From positions 80,000-143,999 of the forward strand of contig NZ_JAKRWM010000015.1 in the NCBI RefSeq assembly GCF_022352055.1: a DNA stretch of 64,000 nt. Reading direction: 5' to 3'. Of the stretch, positions 55,746 to 63,930 are shown piece after piece. Under the pieces are notes generated by a model. The model saw only the letters and a list, made by a program, of their open reading frames with translations. It was not told the DNA's origin and did no database searches. Origin of the DNA: Cohnella mopanensis (GTDB lineage Bacteria; Bacillota; Bacilli; Paenibacillales; Paenibacillaceae). The position numbers and the translations under genes are program-made. Positions within the stretch are counted from its first letter, which is position 1, and the number at the start of each line of letters is the position of its first letter.

Positions 55746-56774
55746 ATGTCGTCCATTCGCTTTAATCAGGGTCAAATAGAAGAAATAAATCGTACGCTTT
55801 CACAAAAAGAGGCACGACTCGTAAATTTAAGGAATGGATTCTCTAGTGCAGCGAATGGTGTGGACTTCGCGATCCGCGCACGTAGAAATATCCAAACTCG
55901 ATTGCAGCGCTCTAATCAAACCTTGCAAGACCTGGAAGCGAAAATGAAGAAGCTCGATTATTTTGTAGCAGGAGCTGTAGAACGATATGACCGTACAGAA
56001 GTCCAATTGACCAAGCAAGCAGCAGCCATAAATGAAGTGAAGAAGAAGCAAGCTGAAGTAACCGCCCAAGGGATGGCAAAAGTGGGCACAGAGAAGACGA
56101 CTACTAAATTAGCCGAGAAGAAGACAACGGATCCAGTGAAACAGATAGTTTCCGAAGCGGATAAAAAGAAAGCGGAAAGACTAGAAAAGCTGAAAAAATT
56201 GTATCCCAAAGTCTATAAGGTATACAATCCGCACGCAAAGGATTTAGTAGGAAAGATAACGAAAATCGATCAGAAAAAGTTTAGTAAAGCTTTAGAAGAT
56301 TTCAAAAAAATATATGAAAAAAATAAAAAAACGTATGAAAAGATTTCTAAGGAAACCGGATTTCCGCCGGAATTGATCGCCGCCCTTCATTATAGGGAAT
56401 CGACGGGAAATTTCAATAAATATTTGCAAAACGGAGATCCGTTAGGGAAACCGACTACGCATGTACCTAAGGGCTTGCTTTATTATACGTTTGAAGAATC
56501 TGCTGTGGCAGCCTTAACGGAAAGTAAATTCGTAAACTATCGCGATTTGTTCGAAATAGATGCGAATTGCAAAGATATTGCCGCAATGACGGCATTTGCC
56601 GAGTGTTATAACGGTTTGGGATATTATAACAAGAATAAAGTGAGTCCGTATGCGTACAGCGGAACGAATGTATATACCAAAGGGAAATATACGGACGATG
56701 GAGTTTATTCACCAAATGTTGTGGATGGGCAGCCGGGTGTTTACATACTATTAATGGCATTAATGCAGGGATAG
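55746..56774 (+). CDS. Helical N-terminus plus lysozyme-like C-terminal domain
   Basis: 342 residues; AGGAGG precedes the ATG. Residues 1-~110 are all-helical and Gln/Lys/Arg-rich with coiled-coil character (INRTLSQKEARLVNLRNGF, ERYDRTEVQLTKQAA). This resembles the helical secretion domains of type VII substrates but lacks a clear WXG or LXG motif. A Lys-rich linker (~110-195) follows. The C-terminal ~145 residues form a lysozyme-like domain (TGFPPELIAALHYREST with probable catalytic Glu218, then NGDPLGKPTTHVPKG and FAECYNGLGYYNK). No signal peptide. The gene is AT-rich against its neighbours and is followed 26 bases later by a lipoprotein gene, suggesting a secreted wall-cutting effector with a partner. 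Confidence 0.75.
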   Translation: MSSIRFNQGQIEEINRTLSQKEARLVNLRNGFSSAANGVDFAIRARRNIQTRLQRSNQTLQDLEAKMKKLDYFVAGAVERYDRTEVQLTKQAAAINEVKKKQAEVTAQGMAKVGTEKTTTKLAEKKTTDPVKQIVSEADKKKAERLEKLKKLYPKVYKVYNPHAKDLVGKITKIDQKKFSKALEDFKKIYEKNKKTYEKISKETGFPPELIAALHYRESTGNFNKYLQNGDPLGKPTTHVPKGLLYYTFEESAVAALTESKFVNYRDLFEIDANCKDIAAMTAFAECYNGLGYYNKNKVSPYAYSGTNVYTKGKYTDDGVYSPNVVDGQPGVYILLMALMQG

Positions 56775-56800
56775 GATTTCATTCATTAGGGGTGTTGGAA

Positions 56801-57880
56801 GTGAAGAAAGAGGGCAGAGGGCTCTTAGTAATCGTCATCGCGATCCTATTCCTTGCATCCGCATGCACAAGCAAAAATGACCCCAAAAGCCAAAACGATT
56901 CTCAGTCCGTATCTAACCCGCCAAGCGTCATGGGTACGGCTGAGAATAGCGGTTCACCGGAAACGAACGCAAGTGAAGCCAATCTTGCGGATGCTGATGC
57001 TGATCTAAATGCATGCAAGGCTGCTTTGGAGGATATGGGGCACTACTCGGAGAGCAATGGGAAAGTGGATTACAAATCAGAATATCGGATTTTTCCCCTT
57101 CTCCAATTTATAATGACTAAGAAGTCGATTCCAGCGAGTGATCCAGCGCAATCCGTGTACATGCAAGATAATCCGTTCTTTGTAACAAAGAATGAACGGT
57201 ACGCCAATTCAATTATGCTGGCAACTATCCATTCCAAACGAAGCGCTGTATTGTTTAATGAGTGGGGATACACGCCGAATGAAGTGATGGATTATTATGC
57301 CCCCATGCGATTGGGTGACAACCCGGTTTTGCCTGCAACGGATAAAGGTCCGAATAATGGATTCATAGAAGTAAATAGAAAAACTTGGGATCACGAATTA
57401 GCGACATACACTGCACCTTGTCAGAAGGTGCTGAATTTGCCGCCTACGAAAACAGAACGTCCCATTTTGGAAAATGGACAGCATATGTATCCGTTTTTGG
57501 AAGAAATCGATTTTGTCACAGGTGTTCAAGGGATAGCTGCCGGATTAGCGGAAGATCAATATTTGTATGACCCTGAAGAGAAGATGATGCAAATCCCGAT
57601 TCTGATTTACTGTCCGAATTGCCAAATAGATAAAGTCGTCATGGTTCAAGACGGGGCAGAATTAAAATTTGAACAACACGGTCAATACGAAAATTGGCAA
57701 GAGTGGTTCGGTAGCGAGTGGCATTTATTTACTTCGGATAAAATCAATATCGATTTAGAAACATTGGAGGAAGGCGATCTTTCTAAGATCCAATCCAACT
57801 TTCCGCCTTTTAATGGCGATCATCCAACAAGGGTTCAAGCTACGATTGATGGAGAAATAGTAGAATACTTCAATAAGTAG
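56801..57880 (+). CDS. Lipoprotein of unknown function paired with the lysozyme-like gene
   Basis: 359 residues from GTG 56801, eight bases after AGGGG. The lipobox is ASAC with Cys22, then a Ser/Asn/Gly-rich linker to about residue 65. The mature part (~290 residues) has no family that I recognise. Notable stretches are GYTPNEVMDYYAPMRLGD, TYTAPCQKVLNLPP, and a CPNCQIDKVVMVQDG segment with a C-x2-C pair. It would sit on the outer face of the membrane, where it could protect the cell from the upstream lysozyme-like protein. That role is inferred from pairing only. Confidence 0.8.
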   Translation: MKKEGRGLLVIVIAILFLASACTSKNDPKSQNDSQSVSNPPSVMGTAENSGSPETNASEANLADADADLNACKAALEDMGHYSESNGKVDYKSEYRIFPLLQFIMTKKSIPASDPAQSVYMQDNPFFVTKNERYANSIMLATIHSKRSAVLFNEWGYTPNEVMDYYAPMRLGDNPVLPATDKGPNNGFIEVNRKTWDHELATYTAPCQKVLNLPPTKTERPILENGQHMYPFLEEIDFVTGVQGIAAGLAEDQYLYDPEEKMMQIPILIYCPNCQIDKVVMVQDGAELKFEQHGQYENWQEWFGSEWHLFTSDKINIDLETLEEGDLSKIQSNFPPFNGDHPTRVQATIDGEIVEYFNK

Positions 57881-57916
57881 TCCAGTCTGATTCAAATGCC
57901 GGGATGTCGGACAAAT

Positions 57917-57960
57917 AAAAGCCTTGAATTTTCAACGTAAGTTGAAATTCAGGGCTTTTA
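57917..57960. terminator. Bidirectional terminator
   Basis: AAAAGCC.TGAATTTTCAAC pairs with GTTGAAATTCA.GGCTTTT across GTAA. It separates the lipoprotein gene from the convergent yfbR-like gene. Confidence 0.88.
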
Positions 57961-58000
57961 TTAGTTGCCTTGGTCATTGATGAACTCTTAGTAGAGGAGA

Positions 58001-58600
58001 TTAACTCATCTCTTCATCTTCGGCGAGCTCGTCAATCGTTCTCTCAAAACCGGGAGCCAAATGCGTAAGAAACCATTCGACCTCGGGCATGTCCAGTTTT
58101 CTGAGTTTCTCTTCGCTCTGACGGCGCGCGGTGGCGAATTCACGATTTCCCGCAGACATCTCGCTGATGCATTTGAGATAGGCATCGAGCAGGTCGGCGG
58201 CTTTCAACAATTGAGCCAACTCGGGATTCGCGGGTTTGCGGGCCAGTAGCGGGCGATAGGTTTCTTGAAGCTCCGTAGGTACTGTCGCAAGCAGTCTATC
58301 TGCCGCCAAAGCCTCGATTTCGCGAAAATTCGCAAGAATGCGAGGATTATGATGTTTGACGGGTGTCGGAATATCTCCCGTAAACACTTCTGTGGCATCA
58401 TGGAATAAAGCATACGTGACAGCCTCGTCAGGATTGATGTCCCGCTTGAATATTTCCCGCGCAATACTGCCGAGAGCATGGGCGATCAGTGCCACATGAT
58501 AGGAATGTTCAGCCACGTTCTCGGGCGTCGTATTGCGCATGAGGCTCCATCGTTCGATATATTGCAACCGATATAAATACGCCAAAAAATGATTTGCCAT
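58001..58600 (-). CDS. yfbR: 5'-deoxynucleotidase, YfbR-like HD domain protein
   Basis: 199 residues. HD-domain metal ligands: ENVAEHSYHVALIAHAL, ALFHDATEVFTGDIPTPVKH, and Asp in LLKAADLLDAYLKC. RWSLMRNTTPENVAEHS is diagnostic of YfbR. Removes phosphate from deoxynucleoside 5'-monophosphates in the cytoplasm. Convergent with the lipoprotein gene. Confidence 0.93.
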   Translation of the reverse strand: MANHFLAYLYRLQYIERWSLMRNTTPENVAEHSYHVALIAHALGSIAREIFKRDINPDEAVTYALFHDATEVFTGDIPTPVKHHNPRILANFREIEALAADRLLATVPTELQETYRPLLARKPANPELAQLLKAADLLDAYLKCISEMSAGNREFATARRQSEEKLRKLDMPEVEWFLTHLAPGFERTIDELAEDEEMS

Positions 58601-58642
58601 GAACTTGACTCCTTTTCTCCCACCGCTAATCTATTTCAGTCC

Positions 58643-58813
58643 AGTTCAAAAAGTCAGGTTATCAGCACCGAGAAGGTTGGAAGAAGCTAGGGAGTGAGGA
58701 GCGGAGCGTAGGCGAAACCTACGTGAGCACCGGAAGGCCCGGCTGAATCCAAGATTCGATGTCGAATATGCTACTTGTTTTAGCTTCGTGATCAAAAGAT
58801 GACTTTTTGAACT
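58643..58813. mobile_element. Miniature inverted-repeat element (171 bp)
   Basis: Perfect 14-base terminal inverted repeats AGTTCAAAAAGTCA ... TGACTTTTTGAACT bound a 143-base non-coding core with its own hairpin CGTAGG-CGAAA-CCTACG and a GGAGCGGAGCG stretch. No reading frame of note. Size and ends fit a MITE or a structured interspersed repeat. A direct target duplication was not obvious. Confidence 0.75.
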
Positions 58814-58836
58814 ACCTCTATATGCTATTATATAAT
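58807..58836 (+). promoter_or_regulatory. Sigma-A promoter of fumarase, -35 inside the miniature element
   Basis: TTGAAC (58807-58812) lies in the right terminal repeat of the element, 18 bases before a perfect TATAAT (58831-58836). The predicted start near 58843 rules out the ATG at 58839 as start codon. Confidence 0.7.
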
Positions 58837-58877
58837 GTATGAAGATCATCGAACAGAGAAAGGATGTAGCAGTTATT

Positions 58878-60425
58878 ATGCCATCATCATTCGAACAAAG
58901 TATGTATCAACTTATCGTGGAGACGTCCACTAACCTTCCTGCGGATGTTCGCCGTAAGATTGCCGCGGCACGCGAGGCGGAGGACCGCGCTACCCGTGCG
59001 GGATTATCCTTATCTACAATTGCGCAAAATATCGAAATGGCGGAATGCAACGTCTCTCCCATTTGCCAAGATACAGGTATGCCGACTTTTGTCGTACACA
59101 CCCCAGTTGGTGCTAACCAAATCGTGATGAAAAAAGAAATCAGAAACGCAATTGCCAGAGCGACGAAAGACGGCAAGCTTCGCACGAATTCCGTAGATTC
59201 GTTAACTGGATCGAATACGGGAGACAATCTGGGACCGGGCACTCCCGTTATTCACTTCGAACAATGGGAGCGCGATGAAGTAGACGTACGTCTCATTCTT
59301 AAAGGCGGCGGCTGCGAAAATAAAAATATCCAGTATAGCTTGCCTTGCGAAATCGATGGTTTAGGCAAAGCCGGCCGCGATCTCGATGGCATTCGCAAGT
59401 GCGTGCTTCACGCGGTCTATCAAGCGCAAGGACAAGGCTGCAGTGCTGGTTTTATCGGCGTAGGCATCGGAGGAGACCGTACGACAGGTTATGAATTGGC
59501 TAAGCAGCAACTATTCCGCCAAGTAGAAGACGTTAATCCGATTCCGGAGCTTCAGCAGCTTGAGGAATATATTATGGATAAAGCGAACCAGCTAGGCATC
59601 GGGACAATGGGCTTCGGCGGTAACGTGACGTTACTCGGATGCAAGGTTGGCGTGAATAACCGCTTGCCAGCCAGCTTCTTCGTCTCTGTCGCTTATAATT
59701 GCTGGGCATACCGTCGCCAAGGCGTCCTTCTGGATGGTTCATCTCACGAGATTAAAGAGTGGATTTACGAGGGCGGCTCGGCGGTGTCGATGGCCGATGC
59801 GCCAGTGGATACGACAGGTGATGGCGCTGAAGTGGCTGCCAAACCGAAGGAAATCGTGCTTCAGATGCCGTTGACGGAAGAGGATGTTCGCTCGTTGAAA
59901 GTAGGAGACGTCGTTATTTTGAACGGCGAAATGCATACCGGGCGGGACGCGTTACACAAGCATCTAATGGATCATGACGCGCCGATCGATCTGAATGGAG
60001 GAGTGATCTACCACTGTGGTCCGGTTATGCTTAAAGATGATGCGGGTTGGCACGTGAAGGCGGCTGGTCCGACGACGAGTATCCGGGAAGAGCCTTACCA
60101 AGGGGAGATCATGAAGAAATTCGGATTGCGCGCGGTGATCGGCAAAGGCGGCATGGGTCCCAAAACGTTAGCTGCGTTGCAAGAGCACGGCGGCGTCTAT
60201 TTGAATGCTGTTGGGGGAGCCGCTCAGTATTATGCGGAGTGTATTAAAAACGTTAACGGCGTCGATTTCTCCGAATTCGGCATTCCGGAAGCGATGTGGC
60301 ATCTGCAGGTTGAAGGTTTTGCGGCGATCGTAACGATGGATTCGCATGGCAACAGCTTGCACGCCGACGTAGATAAAGATTCCAAAGCGAAACTTGCCCA
60401 GTTTAAGGAACCGGTATTCGTATAA
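58878..60425 (+). CDS. fumA: Class I (iron-sulphur) fumarate hydratase
   Basis: 515 residues, alpha and beta parts fused as in E. coli FumA. Cluster-ligand cysteines in NVSPICQDTGMP, KGGGCENKNIQYSLPCEI and GQGCSAGFIGVGIGGDRTTG. The beta part has GDVVILNGEMHTGRDALHKH and GGAAQYYAECIKNV. Hydrates fumarate to malate. The start is ATG 58878, the first in-frame ATG after the promoter apart from 58839, with AAAGGA upstream. Confidence 0.93.
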   Translation: MPSSFEQSMYQLIVETSTNLPADVRRKIAAAREAEDRATRAGLSLSTIAQNIEMAECNVSPICQDTGMPTFVVHTPVGANQIVMKKEIRNAIARATKDGKLRTNSVDSLTGSNTGDNLGPGTPVIHFEQWERDEVDVRLILKGGGCENKNIQYSLPCEIDGLGKAGRDLDGIRKCVLHAVYQAQGQGCSAGFIGVGIGGDRTTGYELAKQQLFRQVEDVNPIPELQQLEEYIMDKANQLGIGTMGFGGNVTLLGCKVGVNNRLPASFFVSVAYNCWAYRRQGVLLDGSSHEIKEWIYEGGSAVSMADAPVDTTGDGAEVAAKPKEIVLQMPLTEEDVRSLKVGDVVILNGEMHTGRDALHKHLMDHDAPIDLNGGVIYHCGPVMLKDDAGWHVKAAGPTTSIREEPYQGEIMKKFGLRAVIGKGGMGPKTLAALQEHGGVYLNAVGGAAQYYAECIKNVNGVDFSEFGIPEAMWHLQVEGFAAIVTMDSHGNSLHADVDKDSKAKLAQFKEPVFV

Positions 60426-60491
60426 GAGATTTTACTCCGGAGCTTATCTTTACAGAGTAGTTGGAAGACTTAAAGGAGACATCGTCCGTCC

Positions 60492-62291
60492 ATGACTAAA
60501 TTCCGCTTGAAATTGACCGCCCTGTTCGTGATTATGATTGGTTTCTCCGTATTGGCAGCCGGACTGTTGATGGGCAATTCCTATCAGAAGAACCATCAAG
60601 CAGCCTTGCGTGAGCATATGATCCGAGAGCTGCATGTGCTGAACGCCGCTGCGCCTTGGCCTGATAAGGGGAGCGAGGCCGATCAGAGCACGTACTTGCA
60701 ACAGCAGGCACAACGGTTCAAGGAAATCGCGGGAATGCGGGTAACCTATATTCGTCTGGATGGCAAAGTTATGGGGGATTCAGACCACGATCCCATTACG
60801 ATGGACAACCATCTGAAGCGTGAGGAAGTCCAGCAAGCGTTAGCCAGTGGAACGGGAAGCAGCATAAGACAGAGTAGTACTTTGCAGCAAAATATGCTGT
60901 ATGTCGCGATTACCGTGAAGTCGGATACCAACAGCGCTGAAAAAGGCATTATCCGTCTGGCGATGAGCTTAGGGGACGTCGAGGGCAGCCTGAACAAAAT
61001 GTGGATGGCTTTGATATTCGGACTGTTCCTCTTATTCGCCGTCGCGGGAGTCGTCAGCTATCGAGTTGCGCTTAGCGTTACCCGTCCTCTGGAGCGCATG
61101 ACATCCGCGGCCAAAAGAATGGCGAATATGGATTATGCCATTCGAGTGCCCGAGGGCGGACGGGATGAAGTGGGCGAGCTGGCTCGCGCGTTGAACGCGA
61201 TGAGCGGAAGTCTGCAAGAGCAGCTGGATGAAATTCGGCAGAACGGTACCCGTCTGCAAAGCGTGTTGGACAACATGACAAGCGGAGTCGTCATGATAGC
61301 GCCCGATGGTCGAATTACGCTTTACAACCGCGAAGCGGAAACGTTGCTAGGCAGCACGGTACGGGAACGCGTCGGCAGAAGTTATGCGGAAATTCGCCAG
61401 CATTTCGAGCTCGTCGGACTCATTCGGGATGTGCTGGAAAATCCGGTTCCCGTTCATGAAGAGTTGACGGTTTACTATCCGGAGGAGAGATTGCTTGAGA
61501 TTCACATCGTGCCGATGACGATGAATGGCGATGATAAGCAAGGCTTACTGCTCGTGCTGCAAGACGTCTCCGCGATTAGAAGGTTGGAACGGATGCGTAG
61601 CGAATTCGTCGCGAACGTGTCCCATGAATTGAAAACGCCCGTCGCCGCGGTGAAAGGGTTCGCGGAAACGTTGCTTTCCGGCGCGATGAACGATCCGGAA
61701 ACGGCGAGGTCGTTCCTGACGATTATTCAGGACGAGAGCGATCGGCTGAATCGCCTGATCGGGGATATTCTTGAATTATCGAAGATCGAATCCAGACGTT
61801 CGACCTTGCAGTTTTCTCCAATCGACTTGCCGGTGTTCTTAGGCAGAATGTCTGAACTGCTGGCTGCGGAAGCCGCCAAAAAAGATATCGTGCTCGACGT
61901 TCAAACCGAAGAAGGCTTGTTCCTGGAAGCGGATGAGGATCGATTAGGCCAGATTATTATGAACTTGATGCAGAATGGCATCAACTACACGCCTGAAGGC
62001 GGTAGGGTTAAGGTTCGAGCGGAGATCGTCGTCGCGGACGACGGGGAAGACGAGAACGTTCGGATCACCGTGTCGGATACCGGTATCGGCATACCGAAGA
62101 AGGACATGCCGCGGATTTTCGAGCGCTTCTATCGGGTAGACAAGGCGAGATCGCGAAGCTCGGGTGGCACGGGCTTGGGCTTGTCTATCGTTAAACATTT
62201 AACCGAGCTGCATCATGGGACAATTAGAGTAGAAAGTACGGTCGGAGTAGGTTCGCAGTTTATTTTAGAGCTACCGCTGATCCAGCCGTAG
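60492..62291 (+). CDS. phoR: Phosphate-regulon type sensor histidine kinase PhoR
   Basis: 599 residues. Membrane helices near 8-28 and 175-195 enclose a ~145-residue extracellular domain. HAMP (VTRPLERMTSAAKRMANMDY) follows, then a PAS domain (LDNMTSGVVMIAPDGRITLY), a HisKA domain with phospho-acceptor His378 in FVANVSHELKTPVAAVKGFA, and an ATPase domain (LMQNGINYTPEGG, GTGLGLSIVKHL). AAAGGAGA lies before the ATG. It precedes its regulator, the reverse of B. subtilis phoP-phoR. Confidence 0.85.
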   Translation: MTKFRLKLTALFVIMIGFSVLAAGLLMGNSYQKNHQAALREHMIRELHVLNAAAPWPDKGSEADQSTYLQQQAQRFKEIAGMRVTYIRLDGKVMGDSDHDPITMDNHLKREEVQQALASGTGSSIRQSSTLQQNMLYVAITVKSDTNSAEKGIIRLAMSLGDVEGSLNKMWMALIFGLFLLFAVAGVVSYRVALSVTRPLERMTSAAKRMANMDYAIRVPEGGRDEVGELARALNAMSGSLQEQLDEIRQNGTRLQSVLDNMTSGVVMIAPDGRITLYNREAETLLGSTVRERVGRSYAEIRQHFELVGLIRDVLENPVPVHEELTVYYPEERLLEIHIVPMTMNGDDKQGLLLVLQDVSAIRRLERMRSEFVANVSHELKTPVAAVKGFAETLLSGAMNDPETARSFLTIIQDESDRLNRLIGDILELSKIESRRSTLQFSPIDLPVFLGRMSELLAAEAAKKDIVLDVQTEEGLFLEADEDRLGQIIMNLMQNGINYTPEGGRVKVRAEIVVADDGEDENVRITVSDTGIGIPKKDMPRIFERFYRVDKARSRSSGGTGLGLSIVKHLTELHHGTIRVESTVGVGSQFILELPLIQP

Positions 62292-62306
62292 ATGGGAATT
62301 GCCTAT

Positions 62307-62345
62307 TTTACGCTGCGTTAACAATTGCATGATGTTGCGTTTACA
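62307..62345 (+). promoter_or_regulatory. PhoP box upstream of phoP
   Basis: Four hexamers at an exact 11-base period: TTTACG (62307), TTAACA (62318), ATGATG (62329), TTTACA (62340). TATGAT (62350-62355) follows as a possible -10, closer than at ppk. Indicates autoregulation of phoP independent of phoR. Confidence 0.7.
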
Positions 62346-62410
62346 GTGGTATGATAAAACTAACATGAAGAGCCAAATAGGCAGGATTGCCTGCTGGACC
62401 GGAGGAACGC

Positions 62411-63139
62411 ATGTCGGACAAAGTACTGATTATCGAAGATGAACCGACGCTTGCACGTTTAGTTACTTATAATCTCTCGCAAGAGGGTTACGAGACTGAA
62501 GTTGTCGGGAACGGTGCGGAAGGACTTCATAAGGCGATCCATGATCAATATGCCATTATTTTCCTTGATTTAATGCTACCGGGCATGAATGGATTTGAAG
62601 TGCTCCAGAAGCTGCGGCAGAATGGCGTTCGCACGCCAGTCATTATTCTGACAGCCAGAAATGCTGAAGAAGAAGTCGTGCAAGGGCTCAAGCTCGGCGC
62701 GGACGATTATATTACGAAGCCGTTCGGCGTAGCTGAGCTGCTGGCTCGTACTTCTGCCGTATTGCGGCGTTCGCGTAATGAAGACAACAAGCCAGAGAAA
62801 GCCTCGAGCGGGGATAAGGTTATCGCGATCGGGGATCTGCAAATTTTTCCGGACAAATACGAAGTATTCTCCAACGGCCAATGGATTACGCTGCGGCCCA
62901 AAGAATTCGAGGTACTGTTGTATTTAGCGGAACGGCCGGGTATCGTCATTACGCGAGACGATCTTATGAATGTTGTGTGGGGGTTCGACTATATCGGAGG
63001 ACAGCGCACGGTCGACGTGCATGTAAGCTCCCTTCGGAAGAAACTCGAGCTCAACCAGCAAACCGTTCAAATCGACTCCATTCGTGGCGTCGGCTACAAA
63101 CTATTCATTAATCGCAAAGCAACTACTCCTAATCGCTAA
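62411..63139 (+). CDS. phoP: OmpR/PhoB family response regulator PhoP
   Basis: 242 residues from the ATG after GGAGGAA. Receiver with IIEDE, Asp53 in IIFLDLMLPG, and Lys in YITKPFG. The C-terminal winged helix has RPKEFEVLLYLAERPG and GGQRTVDVHVSSLRKKLE. It pairs with the kinase 119 bases upstream and should bind the two PhoP boxes in this window. The family resemblance to WalR is close, so the name rests on the neighbourhood and the boxes. Confidence 0.88.
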   Translation: MSDKVLIIEDEPTLARLVTYNLSQEGYETEVVGNGAEGLHKAIHDQYAIIFLDLMLPGMNGFEVLQKLRQNGVRTPVIILTARNAEEEVVQGLKLGADDYITKPFGVAELLARTSAVLRRSRNEDNKPEKASSGDKVIAIGDLQIFPDKYEVFSNGQWITLRPKEFEVLLYLAERPGIVITRDDLMNVVWGFDYIGGQRTVDVHVSSLRKKLELNQQTVQIDSIRGVGYKLFINRKATTPNR

Positions 63140-63182
63140 GGCTTCAGAATAACTTACCGTTTAGCGAATGCGATAATTAACT

Positions 63183-63210
63183 CGTCCAGCGATAGCTGGG
63201 CGTTTTTTTT
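63183..63210 (+). terminator. Rho-independent terminator after phoP
   Basis: CGTCCAGC pairs with GCTGGGCG around GATA, then eight T. Confidence 0.95.
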
Positions 63211-63249
63211 ATTTCTGGTCAGTAGAAGGGGACTTTCAGCAATTCATTG

Positions 63250-63930
63250 TCGCAAAATGTGACGATAGGAAGTGCGCGCAGAGTAACTCCTCGCTCATAG
63301 TCGCATAATACGACGATAGAGTGTGCGAGCAGAGTAACTCCTCGCTCATAGTCGCAAAATGTGACGATAGAGAGAGCGAGCAGAGTAACTCCTTGCTCAT
63401 AGTCGCAATATGCGACGATAGAGAGAGCCGGCAGAGTAACTCTTCGCTCATTGTCGCAAAATGTGACGATAGGAAGTGCGCGCAGAGTGACTCCTCGCTC
63501 ATAGTCGCATAATACGACGATAGAGTGTGCGAGCAGAGTAACTCCTCGCTCATAGTCGCATAATGTGACGATAGAGAGAGCGAGCAGAGTAACTCCTTGC
63601 TCATAGTCGCAATATGCGACGATAGAGAGAGCCGGCAGAGTAACTCTTCGCTCATTGTCGCAAAATGTGACGATAGGAAGTGCGCGCAGAGTGACTCCTC
63701 GCTCATAGTCGCATAATACGACGATAGAGTGTGCGAGCAGAGTAACTCCTCGCTCATAGTCGCATTATGCGACGATAGAAAGAGCCCGAAGTGTAACTCC
63801 TCGCTCATAGTCGCAAAATGCGACGATAGAGAGAGCCAGCAGAGTAACTCCTCACTCATAGTCGCAATATGCGACGATAGAGAGAGCCGGCAGAGTAACT
63901 CCTCACTCATAGTCGCAAAATGCGACGATC
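63250..63930. repeat. 51-bp tandem array, 13 full copies plus a partial
   Basis: Units begin at 63250 and every 51 bases to 63862, with an 18-base partial at 63913. Each opens with a palindrome of the TCGCATTATGCGA type. A 204-base (four-unit) higher-order period is clear: units 1-4, 5-8 and 9-10 follow the same variant order, while units 11-13 are more divergent. Because 51 is a multiple of three, open frames exist on both strands. Bases 63931-64000 hold nothing recognised. Confidence 0.95.

Noticed and set aside
58839..58877. ATG at 58839 as the fumarase start
   Set aside because: It lies three bases after the TATAAT, too close to be within the transcript.
63236..63910. 224-codon minus-strand frame of repeated 17-residue units (MSEELLCRLSLSSHIAT-like) as a real protein
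   Set aside because: The frame exists because the 51-base unit is a multiple of three and lacks stops; several frames on both strands are open. Variants change residues freely while the palindrome is kept, and no ribosome-binding site was seen.
63250..63930. CRISPR array
   Set aside because: Repeats are contiguous 51-base units with no unique spacers and no cas genes nearby.
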